DNA from: Burkholderiaceae bacterium
Lineage (GTDB): Bacteria; Pseudomonadota; Gammaproteobacteria; Burkholderiales; Burkholderiaceae
Length of the DNA: 24,023 nucleotides
Direction: 5' to 3'
Assembly (NCBI GenBank): GCA_017998575.1
Contig: JAGOCV010000012.1
Location: 1 to 24,023 of the forward strand
Shown here one piece after another: positions 7,652 to 16,400 of this stretch. The notes beneath the pieces were generated by a model. That model did not search any database, was not told where the DNA came from, and was given only the letters and a program-made list of their open reading frames with translations. The translations under genes and the position numbers were made by a program. Each line of letters opens with the position of its first letter. Within the stretch, counting starts at the first letter, position 1.

Positions 7652-8442
7652 GCGAGCCGTCCCGCCTGCACTGGCGCTGCGATGGTCCGCCCGGTGCACC
7701 CGTCGTCGTGCTGCTGCACGCCATCGCCACCCATGGCGACATCTGGCAGGCCCAGGCCACCGTCTGGTCGCAACGCTGGCGGGTGCTTCGCATCGATCTG
7801 CCGGGACACGGCGCGAGCCCTGTTCCTGCAGGCACGCCGTCGCTGCACGACGCTGCAGCGGGCGTGGCGGCCGTTCTTGACGAGCTCGGCATCCGGGGCT
7901 GCGCGATGGTCGGCCTGTCGCTGGGCGGCATGGTGGCGCAGGCCTTCGCGCTCGCATTCCCCGGGCGTCTGTGGGCGTTGGTGCTGGCCAACACGACCGC
8001 ACGTACGTCCGCCGCCGTGCGCGAGGCCTGGAGCCAGCGCCTCGTTGCCGCCGAGACCGGTGGCATCGACAGCCAGGTGGCGCCCACGCTCGCGCGCTGG
8101 TTCACGCCGTCCTTCGCCGCCGCCTCGCCGCTGACGCTCGACTGGGTCGGCGCGCAGATCGGTGCGACACCGCTGGCCGGCTATGCGGCCGCGGTGCACG
8201 CGATCCAGCAGCTCGACCACCTCGACCGGCTGCACGAAATTCATGTGCCGACGCTCGTGGTCGCAGGCCGCGAGGATGCCGCCGTACCGCCCGCCCTCGC
8301 GACGGAGATCGCCGCGCGCATCGCGCGGTCCGAGGTCTGCGTCATCGATGCCGCCGCGCATCTGGCGCCGGTAGAGCAGCCCGTCGCTTTCACGGAGCGC
8401 GTCGGCCGCTTCCTGCTCGCCGCCTGTCCCGATGAGGGGTAA
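7648..8442 (+). CDS. alpha/beta hydrolase, 3-oxoadipate enol-lactonase (PcaD)-like
   Basis: Encodes 264 residues with a complete triad: S91 in the GLSLGGM elbow, D210 in AGREDAAVP and H238 in AAAHLAPVEQP. The oxyanion-hole region VVVLLHAIATHGDIW and DLPGHGASP are typical. The GLSLGGM and AHLAPVEQP contexts are closest in style to PcaD-type enol-lactone hydrolases, but meta-cleavage product hydrolases share the same fold. No acyltransferase or beta-ketoadipate genes are nearby, so true PcaD activity is not implied. It is translationally coupled to the dioxygenase through an ATGA overlap (7648-7651), so it probably acts on the ring-fission product or a lactone derived from it. It is the last enzyme of the plus-strand operon. 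Confidence 0.87.
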   Translation: MSEPSRLHWRCDGPPGAPVVVLLHAIATHGDIWQAQATVWSQRWRVLRIDLPGHGASPVPAGTPSLHDAAAGVAAVLDELGIRGCAMVGLSLGGMVAQAFALAFPGRLWALVLANTTARTSAAVREAWSQRLVAAETGGIDSQVAPTLARWFTPSFAAASPLTLDWVGAQIGATPLAGYAAAVHAIQQLDHLDRLHEIHVPTLVVAGREDAAVPPALATEIAARIARSEVCVIDAAAHLAPVEQPVAFTERVGRFLLAACPDEG

Positions 8443-8515
8443 ACCCGCATCGCCGGCTTCCTAGAATGGCCACGCAGCGCCACCGGCACGGGTCGGCGCC
8501 ACGAGCGGAGAAGCC

Positions 8516-9502
8516 ATGGAGACACGATTCCACACCTTCACGACCGAGGGCCATCCCGCGGCGCGTGGCCCGAATTTCTTCCAGCAGGAGATGGATCGGC
8601 TGTACGCGGTGGGCCTGGCCATCAGTTCACCCGACGGCCCCTTCCATACGCAGGTGAGCGGCTATTGCGGCCGGCGGCTGCGCTTCGCGTCCCTGCAGTT
8701 CTCGGCGCATCGCACTTCCTCATCGCACGTGGGCCGGCGCGGCTCGCGCCTGCTGGTGTCGCTGCACAAAGAAGGCTCGGCCCTGGTGCAGCAGGGCGGC
8801 CGGGAAGGTCACGTGGGTGCGGGCGACCTGTTCGTCATCGACCCATCGCGGCCCTTCTGCATCGAGACCGGCGCGCAGGTGGTGGCGCACTCGGTCTACC
8901 TCGAAGCCGATCTCGTGCGCGGCATCGTGCCCGATCTCGATGCACTCACCGCCCGGCCGATCCGCGGAGCCGATGGCACAGGCGCGCTGTTCGCCCGCCT
9001 GATGGACGAGATGTTCGAGCAGGCCGACCAGCTGCGCGAGCCGACAGCCGACCGCCTGGCCGACGCCCTGCCCCATCTGCTGTCTGCAGCCCTCGTTGGG
9101 CTGCAGGCCAGCGAGCCTGCCACCAGCCGTCTGCGCGCCACGCACCGCGAGGGCATCCGCCGCTTCGTTCGCGAGAATCTGCGCAACCACGAACTCGACG
9201 CCCGCAGCGTCGCCGCCGGTGTAGGCCTGTCGACGCGCTACGTGTACGAACTGTTCGAGGAAGATGGCCGGCCGCTCATGCGCTGGATCTGGGGTTCGCG
9301 GCTCGAACGCTGCCGGGACGACCTCGCGCAGCCAGCCCAGGCGGCGCGATCCATCAGCGAGATCGCCTATTCGTGGGGCTTCAACGACATGGCGCATTTC
9401 AGTCGTGCCTTCCGCCAGCGCTTTGGCGTGGCGCCGCGCGAGTTCCGTGGCGCGCAGGCCCGCGCCGCCAACGCCATCGAGCAGGACAGAACGGCTACCT
9501 GA
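8516..9502 (+). CDS. AraC-family transcriptional regulator of the catabolic cluster
   Basis: Encodes 328 residues: an N-terminal beta-rich ligand/dimer domain (about 40-200; DLFVIDPSRPFCIETG is the cupin-like strand pattern of the AraC_binding_2 group) and a C-terminal double helix-turn-helix. The first HTH is about 229-250 (DARSVAAGVGLSTRYVYELF). The second is about 279-302 (SISEIAYSWGFNDMAHFSRAF), followed by the family signature FRQRFGVAPREFR. GGAGAAG lies upstream of the ATG. A -10-like TAGAAT at 8462-8467, 73 nt after the hydrolase gene, suggests it may have its own promoter as well as read-through from the operon. It probably responds to a cluster substrate or intermediate and binds the phased repeats near 5219-5280 (inference). 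Confidence 0.92.
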   Translation: METRFHTFTTEGHPAARGPNFFQQEMDRLYAVGLAISSPDGPFHTQVSGYCGRRLRFASLQFSAHRTSSSHVGRRGSRLLVSLHKEGSALVQQGGREGHVGAGDLFVIDPSRPFCIETGAQVVAHSVYLEADLVRGIVPDLDALTARPIRGADGTGALFARLMDEMFEQADQLREPTADRLADALPHLLSAALVGLQASEPATSRLRATHREGIRRFVRENLRNHELDARSVAAGVGLSTRYVYELFEEDGRPLMRWIWGSRLERCRDDLAQPAQAARSISEIAYSWGFNDMAHFSRAFRQRFGVAPREFRGAQARAANAIEQDRTAT

Positions 9503-9569
9503 AGCCCCGTCTCAGGGGCATCGGTCGCCCGGCCTGGCAGGCGACCACGGGGTTTCTACAATCCTGACA
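9503..9569 (+). promoter_or_regulatory. dnaG promoter with overlapping inverted repeat
   Basis: CTGGCA (9534-9539) and TACAAT (9557-9562) are separated by 17 bp and form a plausible sigma-70 promoter. Transcription would then start at about 9569-9570, at the dnaG ATG itself, and no Shine-Dalgarno sequence is present between the -10 and the ATG. A 7-bp inverted repeat, GGTCGCC (9523-9529) and GGCGACC (9540-9546), brackets the -35 hexamer. A shorter one, GCCCC (9504-9508) and GGGGC (9515-9519), follows the araC-type stop. The repeats could be an operator or a weak terminator for the upstream gene; there is no real T-tract. Confidence 0.45.
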
Positions 9570-11504
9570 ATGGCGATTCCCCAAACCTTCATCCACGAGC
9601 TGCTCACGCGCGTCGACGTGGTGGAGGTCGTGGGCCGCTACGTGCAGCTCAAGAAGGGCGGGGCCAACTTCATGGGGCTGTGCCCCTTCCACGGGGAGAA
9701 GTCGCCCTCGTTCTCGGTGAGCCCCACCAAACAGTTCTATCACTGCTTCGGCTGCGGCAAGAGCGGAGATGCGATCAATTTCCTGATGGAACAGACGGGC
9801 CAGAGCTTCCGCGAAGCGGTGGAAGACCTGGCCCAGCAGCACGGCCTGCAGGTGCCGGACGACGACACCTCGCCCGAGGAGCGCGCCCGCGCCAGCGAGC
9901 AACGGAAAAAGCAGGCCACGCTGTCCGACGTGCTCGAAAGAGCCGGAGATTCCTTCCGCCGCCACCTCAAGACTTCGCCGCGCGCCGTCGATTACCTCAA
10001 GGGCCGCGGCCTCTCGGGCGAGATCGCGCGGCGTTTCGGCCTGGGCTATGCGCCCGAGGGCTGGCGCGGCCTGGCCAGCGTGTTCCCCGACTACACCGAC
10101 CCGCTGCTGGCCGAAAGCGGCCTGGTCATCGTGTCGCAGGAAGACGGCCAGGAAGAAAAGCGCTACGACCGCTTCCGCGATCGCGTCATGTTCCCGATCC
10201 GCAACATCAAGGGCGAATGCATCGGCTTCGGCGGCCGGGTGCTGGGCGACGAGAAGCCCAAGTACCTCAATTCGCCCGAAACCCCGGTGTTCAGCAAGGG
10301 CCGCGAGCTCTACGGCCTCTTCGAGGCGCGCGAGGCGCTGCGCGACGCCGGCTACGTGCTGGTCACGGAAGGCTACATGGACGTGGTGGCGCTGGCGCAA
10401 CTGGGCTTTCCCAATGCCGTGGCCACGCTGGGCACGGCCTGCACCACCGAGCATGCGCAGAAGCTGTTCCGCTTCACCGACTCGGTGGTGTTCAGCTTCG
10501 ACGGCGATGCGGCCGGCCGGCGCGCGGCGCGGCGGGCGCTGGACGCCGCCCTGCCCCATGCGTCGGACACGCGCTCGGTGAAGTTCCTGTTCCTGCCGGC
10601 CGAACACGATCCCGACAGCTACATCCGCGAATTCGGCGCCGAAGCGTTCTCGCGCCAGGTGGCCGAGGCGATGCCGCTCAGCCGCTTCCTGATCGAAGCC
10701 GCGCGCGAAGACCTCGACCTGGGCACCGCCGAGGGCCGCGCCCACATGGCCAGCAACGCGCGCCCGCTGTGGCAGGCCCTGCCCGACGGCGCGCTGCGGC
10801 GGCAGCTGCTGGGCGAGCTGGCCGGCCTGGTGCAACTGTCGGCGCAGGAGCTGGCCGACCTCTGGAGTCGCAGCGCCGCCAGCGGACCGGGCCGGACCGC
10901 CCCCCGCGCCGAACCGCAGCAAGAGCCAGCCGGCGATGGCGCGCCGCCGCGCCCCGCCCACGGCTGGCGCGAGGGCAACGGCACGGGTGGCGGCAGCCGG
11001 CCGCCGTGGAAATCGAAGGCGCCGGCGCGATCGCCGGGCCGGCGCGTTCAGCCCATGAGCCGCGCCGACCACGCCGCCCGCCTGCTGCTGGCCCACATGC
11101 ATGCGTGGGAGCGGCTGTCCAGCGAGGAGCACGCCATGCTGTGCGAACTGCCCGAGCCCCATGGCCCGCTGTTCGCCTGGATCGACAGCCAGTTCCACGA
11201 GCATGGACCGCTGACCTGGACGCACCTGCGCGAAGCGCTGCCTGGCCAGCCGTTCGAGTCGCTCGCCGACCGCCTGATGGCTGGCGCCGACGTGCTGGCC
11301 CTCGTGCCCGATGCCACCGCCGGTGCCCACGCCGCGATGCAGGAATGGGAAGCCGAGCTGCGGGACCTGCTCAAACGCATGCTGGTCGAGCGGCTCAAAG
11401 CCCTCGAAGCACAGGCCATCGAGGAATCGAGCCTCGACCCTTCGGCGCTGGAACGCTACCGCGCGCTCTACGCCCGAAGGCGCGAGCTGGAAGCCACCGC
11501 ATGA
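9570..11504 (+). CDS. dnaG: DNA primase
   Basis: Encodes 644 residues, the expected length of bacterial DnaG, which makes RNA primers at the replication fork with DnaB. Domains in order: CHC2 zinc finger with C38, H41, C59 and C62 (CPFHGEKSPSFSVSP, HCFGCGKSGD); the catalytic core with YLKGRGL and DRFRDRVMFPI; TOPRIM with E267 (VTEGYMDV) and D311/D313 (FSFDGDAAGRRAA); a Pro/Gly-rich linker at about 450-510; and a C-terminal helicase-binding region at about 510-644. The ATG at 9570 is chosen because MAIPQTFIHELLTRVDVVEVV is the standard DnaG N-terminus and no credible in-frame start lies upstream. It is not preceded by rpsU and not followed by rpoD, unlike the classical operon. Its stop overlaps the histidine kinase start. 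Confidence 0.98.
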   Translation: MAIPQTFIHELLTRVDVVEVVGRYVQLKKGGANFMGLCPFHGEKSPSFSVSPTKQFYHCFGCGKSGDAINFLMEQTGQSFREAVEDLAQQHGLQVPDDDTSPEERARASEQRKKQATLSDVLERAGDSFRRHLKTSPRAVDYLKGRGLSGEIARRFGLGYAPEGWRGLASVFPDYTDPLLAESGLVIVSQEDGQEEKRYDRFRDRVMFPIRNIKGECIGFGGRVLGDEKPKYLNSPETPVFSKGRELYGLFEAREALRDAGYVLVTEGYMDVVALAQLGFPNAVATLGTACTTEHAQKLFRFTDSVVFSFDGDAAGRRAARRALDAALPHASDTRSVKFLFLPAEHDPDSYIREFGAEAFSRQVAEAMPLSRFLIEAAREDLDLGTAEGRAHMASNARPLWQALPDGALRRQLLGELAGLVQLSAQELADLWSRSAASGPGRTAPRAEPQQEPAGDGAPPRPAHGWREGNGTGGGSRPPWKSKAPARSPGRRVQPMSRADHAARLLLAHMHAWERLSSEEHAMLCELPEPHGPLFAWIDSQFHEHGPLTWTHLREALPGQPFESLADRLMAGADVLALVPDATAGAHAAMQEWEAELRDLLKRMLVERLKALEAQAIEESSLDPSALERYRALYARRRELEATA

Positions 11505-13438
11505 GGGCGGGCCAGCGGATGCCCGGCGCCGACGCCCGCAGCCCCTGGCCGGTCCGACTCCTGGTCTTTTCTCTGTTGATGCTGGCGATGGCCATCGCCG
11601 GGCTCGCACCGGCCACGGCCATGCCCACCGTCACCGCCCGGCCCGACGGCACGCGCCTGCTGGAGATGCAGGCCGTGGCCGCACCGGCCGACGACGCCGC
11701 CGAGCCCCGGCCGCCCGGTGACGACGCCGCCTGGCAACTGCAGCCCATGCCCGACCGCTGGCGCGACAGCCGGCCCGGCTTCGGCGGCAGCGTCTGGTAT
11801 CGCGCGCAGGTCGATTTCGCCGCCGCGCCCGGCACGCCCTGGGCGGTCTACCTGCCGCGCGTCATCATGAACGCCGAAGTCTGGGTCAACGGCGTGCTGG
11901 CCGGCCGCGCCGGCCGCATGCAGGCGCCCGTGAGCCGGCACTGGAACACGCCGCTTTTCTTCACCACGCCGCAGACCCTGTGGCGCGCGGGGTCCAACAT
12001 CGTCCATGTGCGCGTCGTGGGCCACGCCGACGGCGCCGGTGGGCTCGCGCCGCCGCAGATCGGCCGCGCCGACCGGCTGGCCGACCTGCATGCACGGCAG
12101 GTGTTCATGCAGAACACGCTGGTCTACGCCGCCAACATCGCCGTGATCGCGCTGGGCCTGTTCGTGCTCGCGGTGTGGCTGCGCAAGCCCGAGCGCGGGG
12201 ACTACGGCTACTTCAGCGCCGGCGCGCTGCTCTGGGGCCTGAGCAACTTCAACATGATCGTGAGCGACGTGCCGCTCTCCTACTTCCACTGGGAGCTGTT
12301 CGTCTTCGTGAGCATCGTGTGGGCGCTGCTGGCGCTGGGCCTGTTCGGTCTGCGCTTCGCGGGGCGCCACCGGCCCTGGCTGGAGCGCGCAGTGGTGGCC
12401 TACGCGCTCGCCTGCGCGCTGGTGTTGTGGCTGTCGGGCGAGACCGGGCCGGTGCGCATGGGCGCGTGGTGGCTGGTGCCGGTGCTGGCGCTGGGTGCGT
12501 GGTCGATGTTCCAGATCGTGGTCTTCGTGCGGCGCGTACGACTGGCCGACTACAGCTTCTTCGCCGTCGTCGCCACGGCCACGCTGTCGCTGGGCGCGCA
12601 CGACTGGCTGCTGCAGACCGGCATGCTCGACTTCGAGGCGTCTTACGCCCTGCCCTTCATGGCGCCGCTGCTGCTGGCCGCCATCGGCTGGCTGATCGCG
12701 GGCGATTACGCACGCGCCCAGCAGGATCTGGCGCGGATGAACACCGAGCTGGCCGACCGTGTGCGGCAGAAAGAGGACGAGCTGCGCGAGAGCTTCGCGC
12801 GCGTGGCCGACCTCGAACGCGCGCGCGCCGTGGCGGCCGAGCGCAGCCGCATCCTGCGCGACATGCACGACGGCGTGGGCACGCACCTGACCTCGGCCAT
12901 CCGCCAGTTGCAAAGTGGCCAGGCGCCGGCCGGCGCGGTGGAGCAGACGCTGCGTGATTCGCTCGACCAGCTCAAGCTCTCCATCGACGCGCTCACGCTG
13001 GAAGAAGGCGACGTGGCCGGCCTGCTGGGCGCGCTGCGCTTCAGGCTCGCGCCCCGGCTCGAATCAGCAGGGCTGTCGCTGCGCTGGCAGGTCGAGTCGC
13101 TGCCGGCCTGGCCCGGCGGCCACACCGAGGCACTGCGCCACGTGCAATACATCGTGTTCGAGGCGATTTCCAACGTGCTGCAGCACTCGGGCGCGCGCAC
13201 TCTCACCCTCAGCGCGGCCCCCGAAAGAACGCCTGGCGAAGCTGACGTGATCGCCGTGCGCGTGCAGGACGACGGACGCGGCTGCGCGGCCTTGCAGGAA
13301 GGCCACGGCCTGCGCGGCATGCACACACGCGCCCGTGCGATCCACGCCACGGTGGAGGTGACGGGCGGCGCGGACGGCGGCTGCGTGGTGACGCTGCGGT
13401 TGCCACTGCACGCTGCGGGGCACACAGCACCCGCCTGA
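11501..13438 (+). CDS. membrane sensor histidine kinase (7TMR-DISM-like sensor, NarL/UhpB-type kinase)
   Basis: Encodes 645 residues. After an N-terminal hydrophobic segment (about 18-40) comes a periplasmic beta-sandwich-like domain (about 75-190; WYRAQVDF, WVNGVLAGRAG, NIVHVRVVG), resembling carbohydrate-binding jelly-roll sensors. About seven membrane segments follow (205-405), then a coiled coil. The kinase core is of the HisKA_3 type: H456 in LRDMHDGVGTHL, N-box FEAISNVLQHSG (N558), DDGRG (about 590) and GHGLRGMHTRA (from 601). Its start overlaps the dnaG stop by 4 bp (ATGA), so translation may be coupled to primase; an alternative ATG is at 11519. Its likely partner is the NarL-type regulator at 18584-19276, beyond the TPS genes. 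It ends 11 bp from the convergent tpsA stop. Signal unknown. Confidence 0.9.
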   Translation: MRAGQRMPGADARSPWPVRLLVFSLLMLAMAIAGLAPATAMPTVTARPDGTRLLEMQAVAAPADDAAEPRPPGDDAAWQLQPMPDRWRDSRPGFGGSVWYRAQVDFAAAPGTPWAVYLPRVIMNAEVWVNGVLAGRAGRMQAPVSRHWNTPLFFTTPQTLWRAGSNIVHVRVVGHADGAGGLAPPQIGRADRLADLHARQVFMQNTLVYAANIAVIALGLFVLAVWLRKPERGDYGYFSAGALLWGLSNFNMIVSDVPLSYFHWELFVFVSIVWALLALGLFGLRFAGRHRPWLERAVVAYALACALVLWLSGETGPVRMGAWWLVPVLALGAWSMFQIVVFVRRVRLADYSFFAVVATATLSLGAHDWLLQTGMLDFEASYALPFMAPLLLAAIGWLIAGDYARAQQDLARMNTELADRVRQKEDELRESFARVADLERARAVAAERSRILRDMHDGVGTHLTSAIRQLQSGQAPAGAVEQTLRDSLDQLKLSIDALTLEEGDVAGLLGALRFRLAPRLESAGLSLRWQVESLPAWPGGHTEALRHVQYIVFEAISNVLQHSGARTLTLSAAPERTPGEADVIAVRVQDDGRGCAALQEGHGLRGMHTRARAIHATVEVTGGADGGCVVTLRLPLHAAGHTAPA

Positions 13439-13449
13439 AGCCCGCCGGG

Positions 13450-16400
13450 TCAGCCTTCGCCGCTGCCTTTTTCGTACACCATGTCGCCTTCGTCGTTGAT
13501 GCGCACCGTGCCGCCGTTGCCGTCGGACAGCACCAGGTCGGCATCCGGATCGACCTCCTGGCCCGAGGCCGCGCGTGCGGCATGCACCATGTCGCGGAAC
13601 ACGCGGCGGCCGATCTTGTCCTTCTCTTCCTTCGTCTTGGCCTGTTTGAGCTCCAGGTCAGCCACATCGAAAGCGACCTGCAGGCGGGTGCGCGGCACAC
13701 CGGGGCTGCCGTCCTCGTTGGGCGGCGCGGGCAGCTTCTCGGTCATGGCCTTCATCAGGCCCGTGCTGAAGTCTTCGTCGTCGTTGTCCATGCCCCACAG
13801 CTGCGCCGTGCCCCAGCCATTGAACATGGCCGAGCGCATCTCCTCGCCCAGCGAGCGCGTGGCGTCGTAAACCTCCTGGCCCACGGTCATGGCATAGGCC
13901 ACTTCCTTCATGAAGGGGCGACGCTCCTCGTCGGTCCTGGCCGCCGCGAAGCGTGCTGCATCCTGCGGGCCCATGTATTCGCCCACCAGCCGTTCGGCCT
14001 CGGCCAGTATCTCGGCGTCGATCTCGGCCTGGGTGCGCGTGTCGGTCACCGCGGAGGCGGGGATGCGGATCGGCGCGCTGGCGATCTCGAGGCCGGCCGG
14101 CCCCGCCGGTCGCGTGCCCGGGAAGTAGGCGGGCGGCGGAAGTTCGCCGTCGGAGGTGCGGCCGGGTGCGGGTGGTGTGCCCGGGCCGCCCGTGCCGGGG
14201 TTGCCGGTGCCTGGACCCGGATCGACCGGCGGCTGCGTCCCCCCGCCACCGGCCGTGCCGTTGGACTGTCCGGGCATGCTGGCCAGCAGCGGCGACGCGA
14301 GCACGCGGCCGACGACACCCTGCGCCGCCGCCGGCGTGGCCGTCAGCGTGCGCTGGATACGGTCGAACCCGGTGGCCTCTGTGACGCGGTGGTCGCTCGA
14401 GGCGGTGGTGGTCTGGCCGACGGTGCGGCGCGAAGACTCCAGGCGCGACACCTGGCTCTCCCAGGTGTTGCCGATCGAACCGTCGCCCAGCGCCATCCAG
14501 CTGTGGCTGAGCCGGTCGGTGGTGGTCAGCGACTCGCCATACGTGGGCGTGTTGATGTTGAAGTAGGTGTCGTTATTGCGGCCTTGCGCCAGCGGGGTGT
14601 AGACGCCGCCGTCGATGGCACCGTAGTCGGTGCTGCGCTCGGCCAGCGCAATGCTCGGGATGTACGCCACGTAGCGCGTCCCGAGCAGCGAGCCGCCCAC
14701 GCTTCCCGTCACCCATTCCACGGCCGCATGCGGCACGGGCAGCGAGCGCTCGACCGAGTCGTCCGCCAGATCCACGAACTGCAGCTGCCCATCGGCCACG
14801 CGCCAGGTGCGTCGCTCATCGAAGTTCTGCGGGCCGGGCCAGCGCTGCTGAAGCGGCTGCGTGAGGTTCTCCCCCGCAAGCAGGGCGGACACCGCGCCGG
14901 CGTCGGTTACCCGCACGCCCGCGGCCGAGTAGAGCGTGCGTGTGGTGACACCCTCGACCATGTCTTCCACGATGAAGCCACCCGAGAGCATGGCGCGAAG
15001 CGTGGCCGTGGCGCTTACGTCCAGGGCGGTGGCCGAGCCGTTCTGCGCCGAGATCACGTGGATGCGGCTGTCGGTGCCGGTCTCGCGCAGGACCCAGCCA
15101 CCCTTCGACAGGCCCAGCACGCTATAGAAGCGCGACGGCAGGTCCGGCGAACCGGATTCGCCGGTGATCGAGTCCGATGCCGTCGCGAGCACCTGCGTGC
15201 TCACGCGCTGGCCCTGCGCGTCGATGACGTGCAGCTCGTAGACCTGGTTCCACGTGCGCACCCGGTTGCCCGTTGTCTGCCCGTTCGCGCCGGTGTAGTG
15301 GAATTCGTCGGTGCTCTGGTTGTCCAGCGTCACCAGCAGCACGCGGCCGTCGCCGGCCACGCCGACGCCCCAGATGCTGGTGGCGTGCGACGCCCGGTCG
15401 GCCTGGTTGCTGAAGTTGCTGGACGAGTAGTCCACCCGCAGCCCGGTCGACGTGCTCTCGCCGCTCCAGGACACACCCTCGATCTTCTGGTAGTCGAACG
15501 TGCCCGTCTCCTGCACATCCACCCGACCGTAGCGCGCCAGCGCCAGCCCCTCTGTGTCGAACCCGCGCGCATGGATCTGCACCGGCGCCGCGTAACCCAC
15601 GCCCAGCAGCGCCGGCAGGATGACCTCGGCCGACTGCAGCAAGATCAGCCCACCCTGTCCGCCACCGCTGCCGCCGTCGGCCGCGATCTCCGCCGACGCG
15701 GCCACGCGCAGCTGCTGCACGGCCGACAGGCGCACCGCGCCGGCGTCGGCCGCAGCGGTGCCCGAAACGTCCAGCCGCGCGTCGCCCTCCACCGCCAGCT
15801 TGCTGGCGGCCTGCGCCGCGATCTGCCCCGCGCCGCTGGCGTCGGAGCGTGCGCGCACGCCACCGGCCAGCCGCACCGTGTCCGCAAAGAAGCCGGCCGC
15901 GCCACGTGCCACGTCGATGTCGCCCGACAGGTCGATACGACTCCCCACCGTTCCGGTGAGAGTGAAGCTCATCTGGCCCAGCGACGGGCTCGTCACCGTG
16001 ACCTCGCGCGCCGTGGCCCCCATGACCTGGCCCGCGGGCGCATCGATCGTGCTGCCCTTCTCGCTCTCGACACGCTCACGCGCGATCAGCCATACCTGCC
16101 CGCCCTCGCCCGCCGTGCGCGTCGTGATGCGGCTGCCGTCCTTGAGTTCGATGCGGTTGTTGTGCGGATTGAGCACATCCACACCCGCTTCGCAGGCGAT
16201 CGCGTTGAAGCAGCTGAAGCGATAGTTACCCGCCAGGAAGTCTTCGTCGCTGATGTTCAGCGTGGAGGCGATCAGCCCTGCCGTGTCGACCACCGAGCCC
16301 GCGCCGAACACGATGCCGTTGGGGTTGAGCAGGAACACCCGGCCGTTCGATTGAAGGGTTCCCAGGATGTCGCTGTGCGCATTGCCTGTCACGCGATTGA

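Noticed and set aside
9495..11609. Minus-strand open frame of 704 codons opposite dnaG
   Set aside because: Shadow of dnaG; low-complexity translation without any recognisable domain.
13450..14100. C-terminal domain of TpsA as a contact-dependent inhibition toxin
   Set aside because: No VENN-type or other pretoxin motif is seen, and there is no room for an immunity gene: the tpsA stop is 11 bp from the convergent kinase stop.
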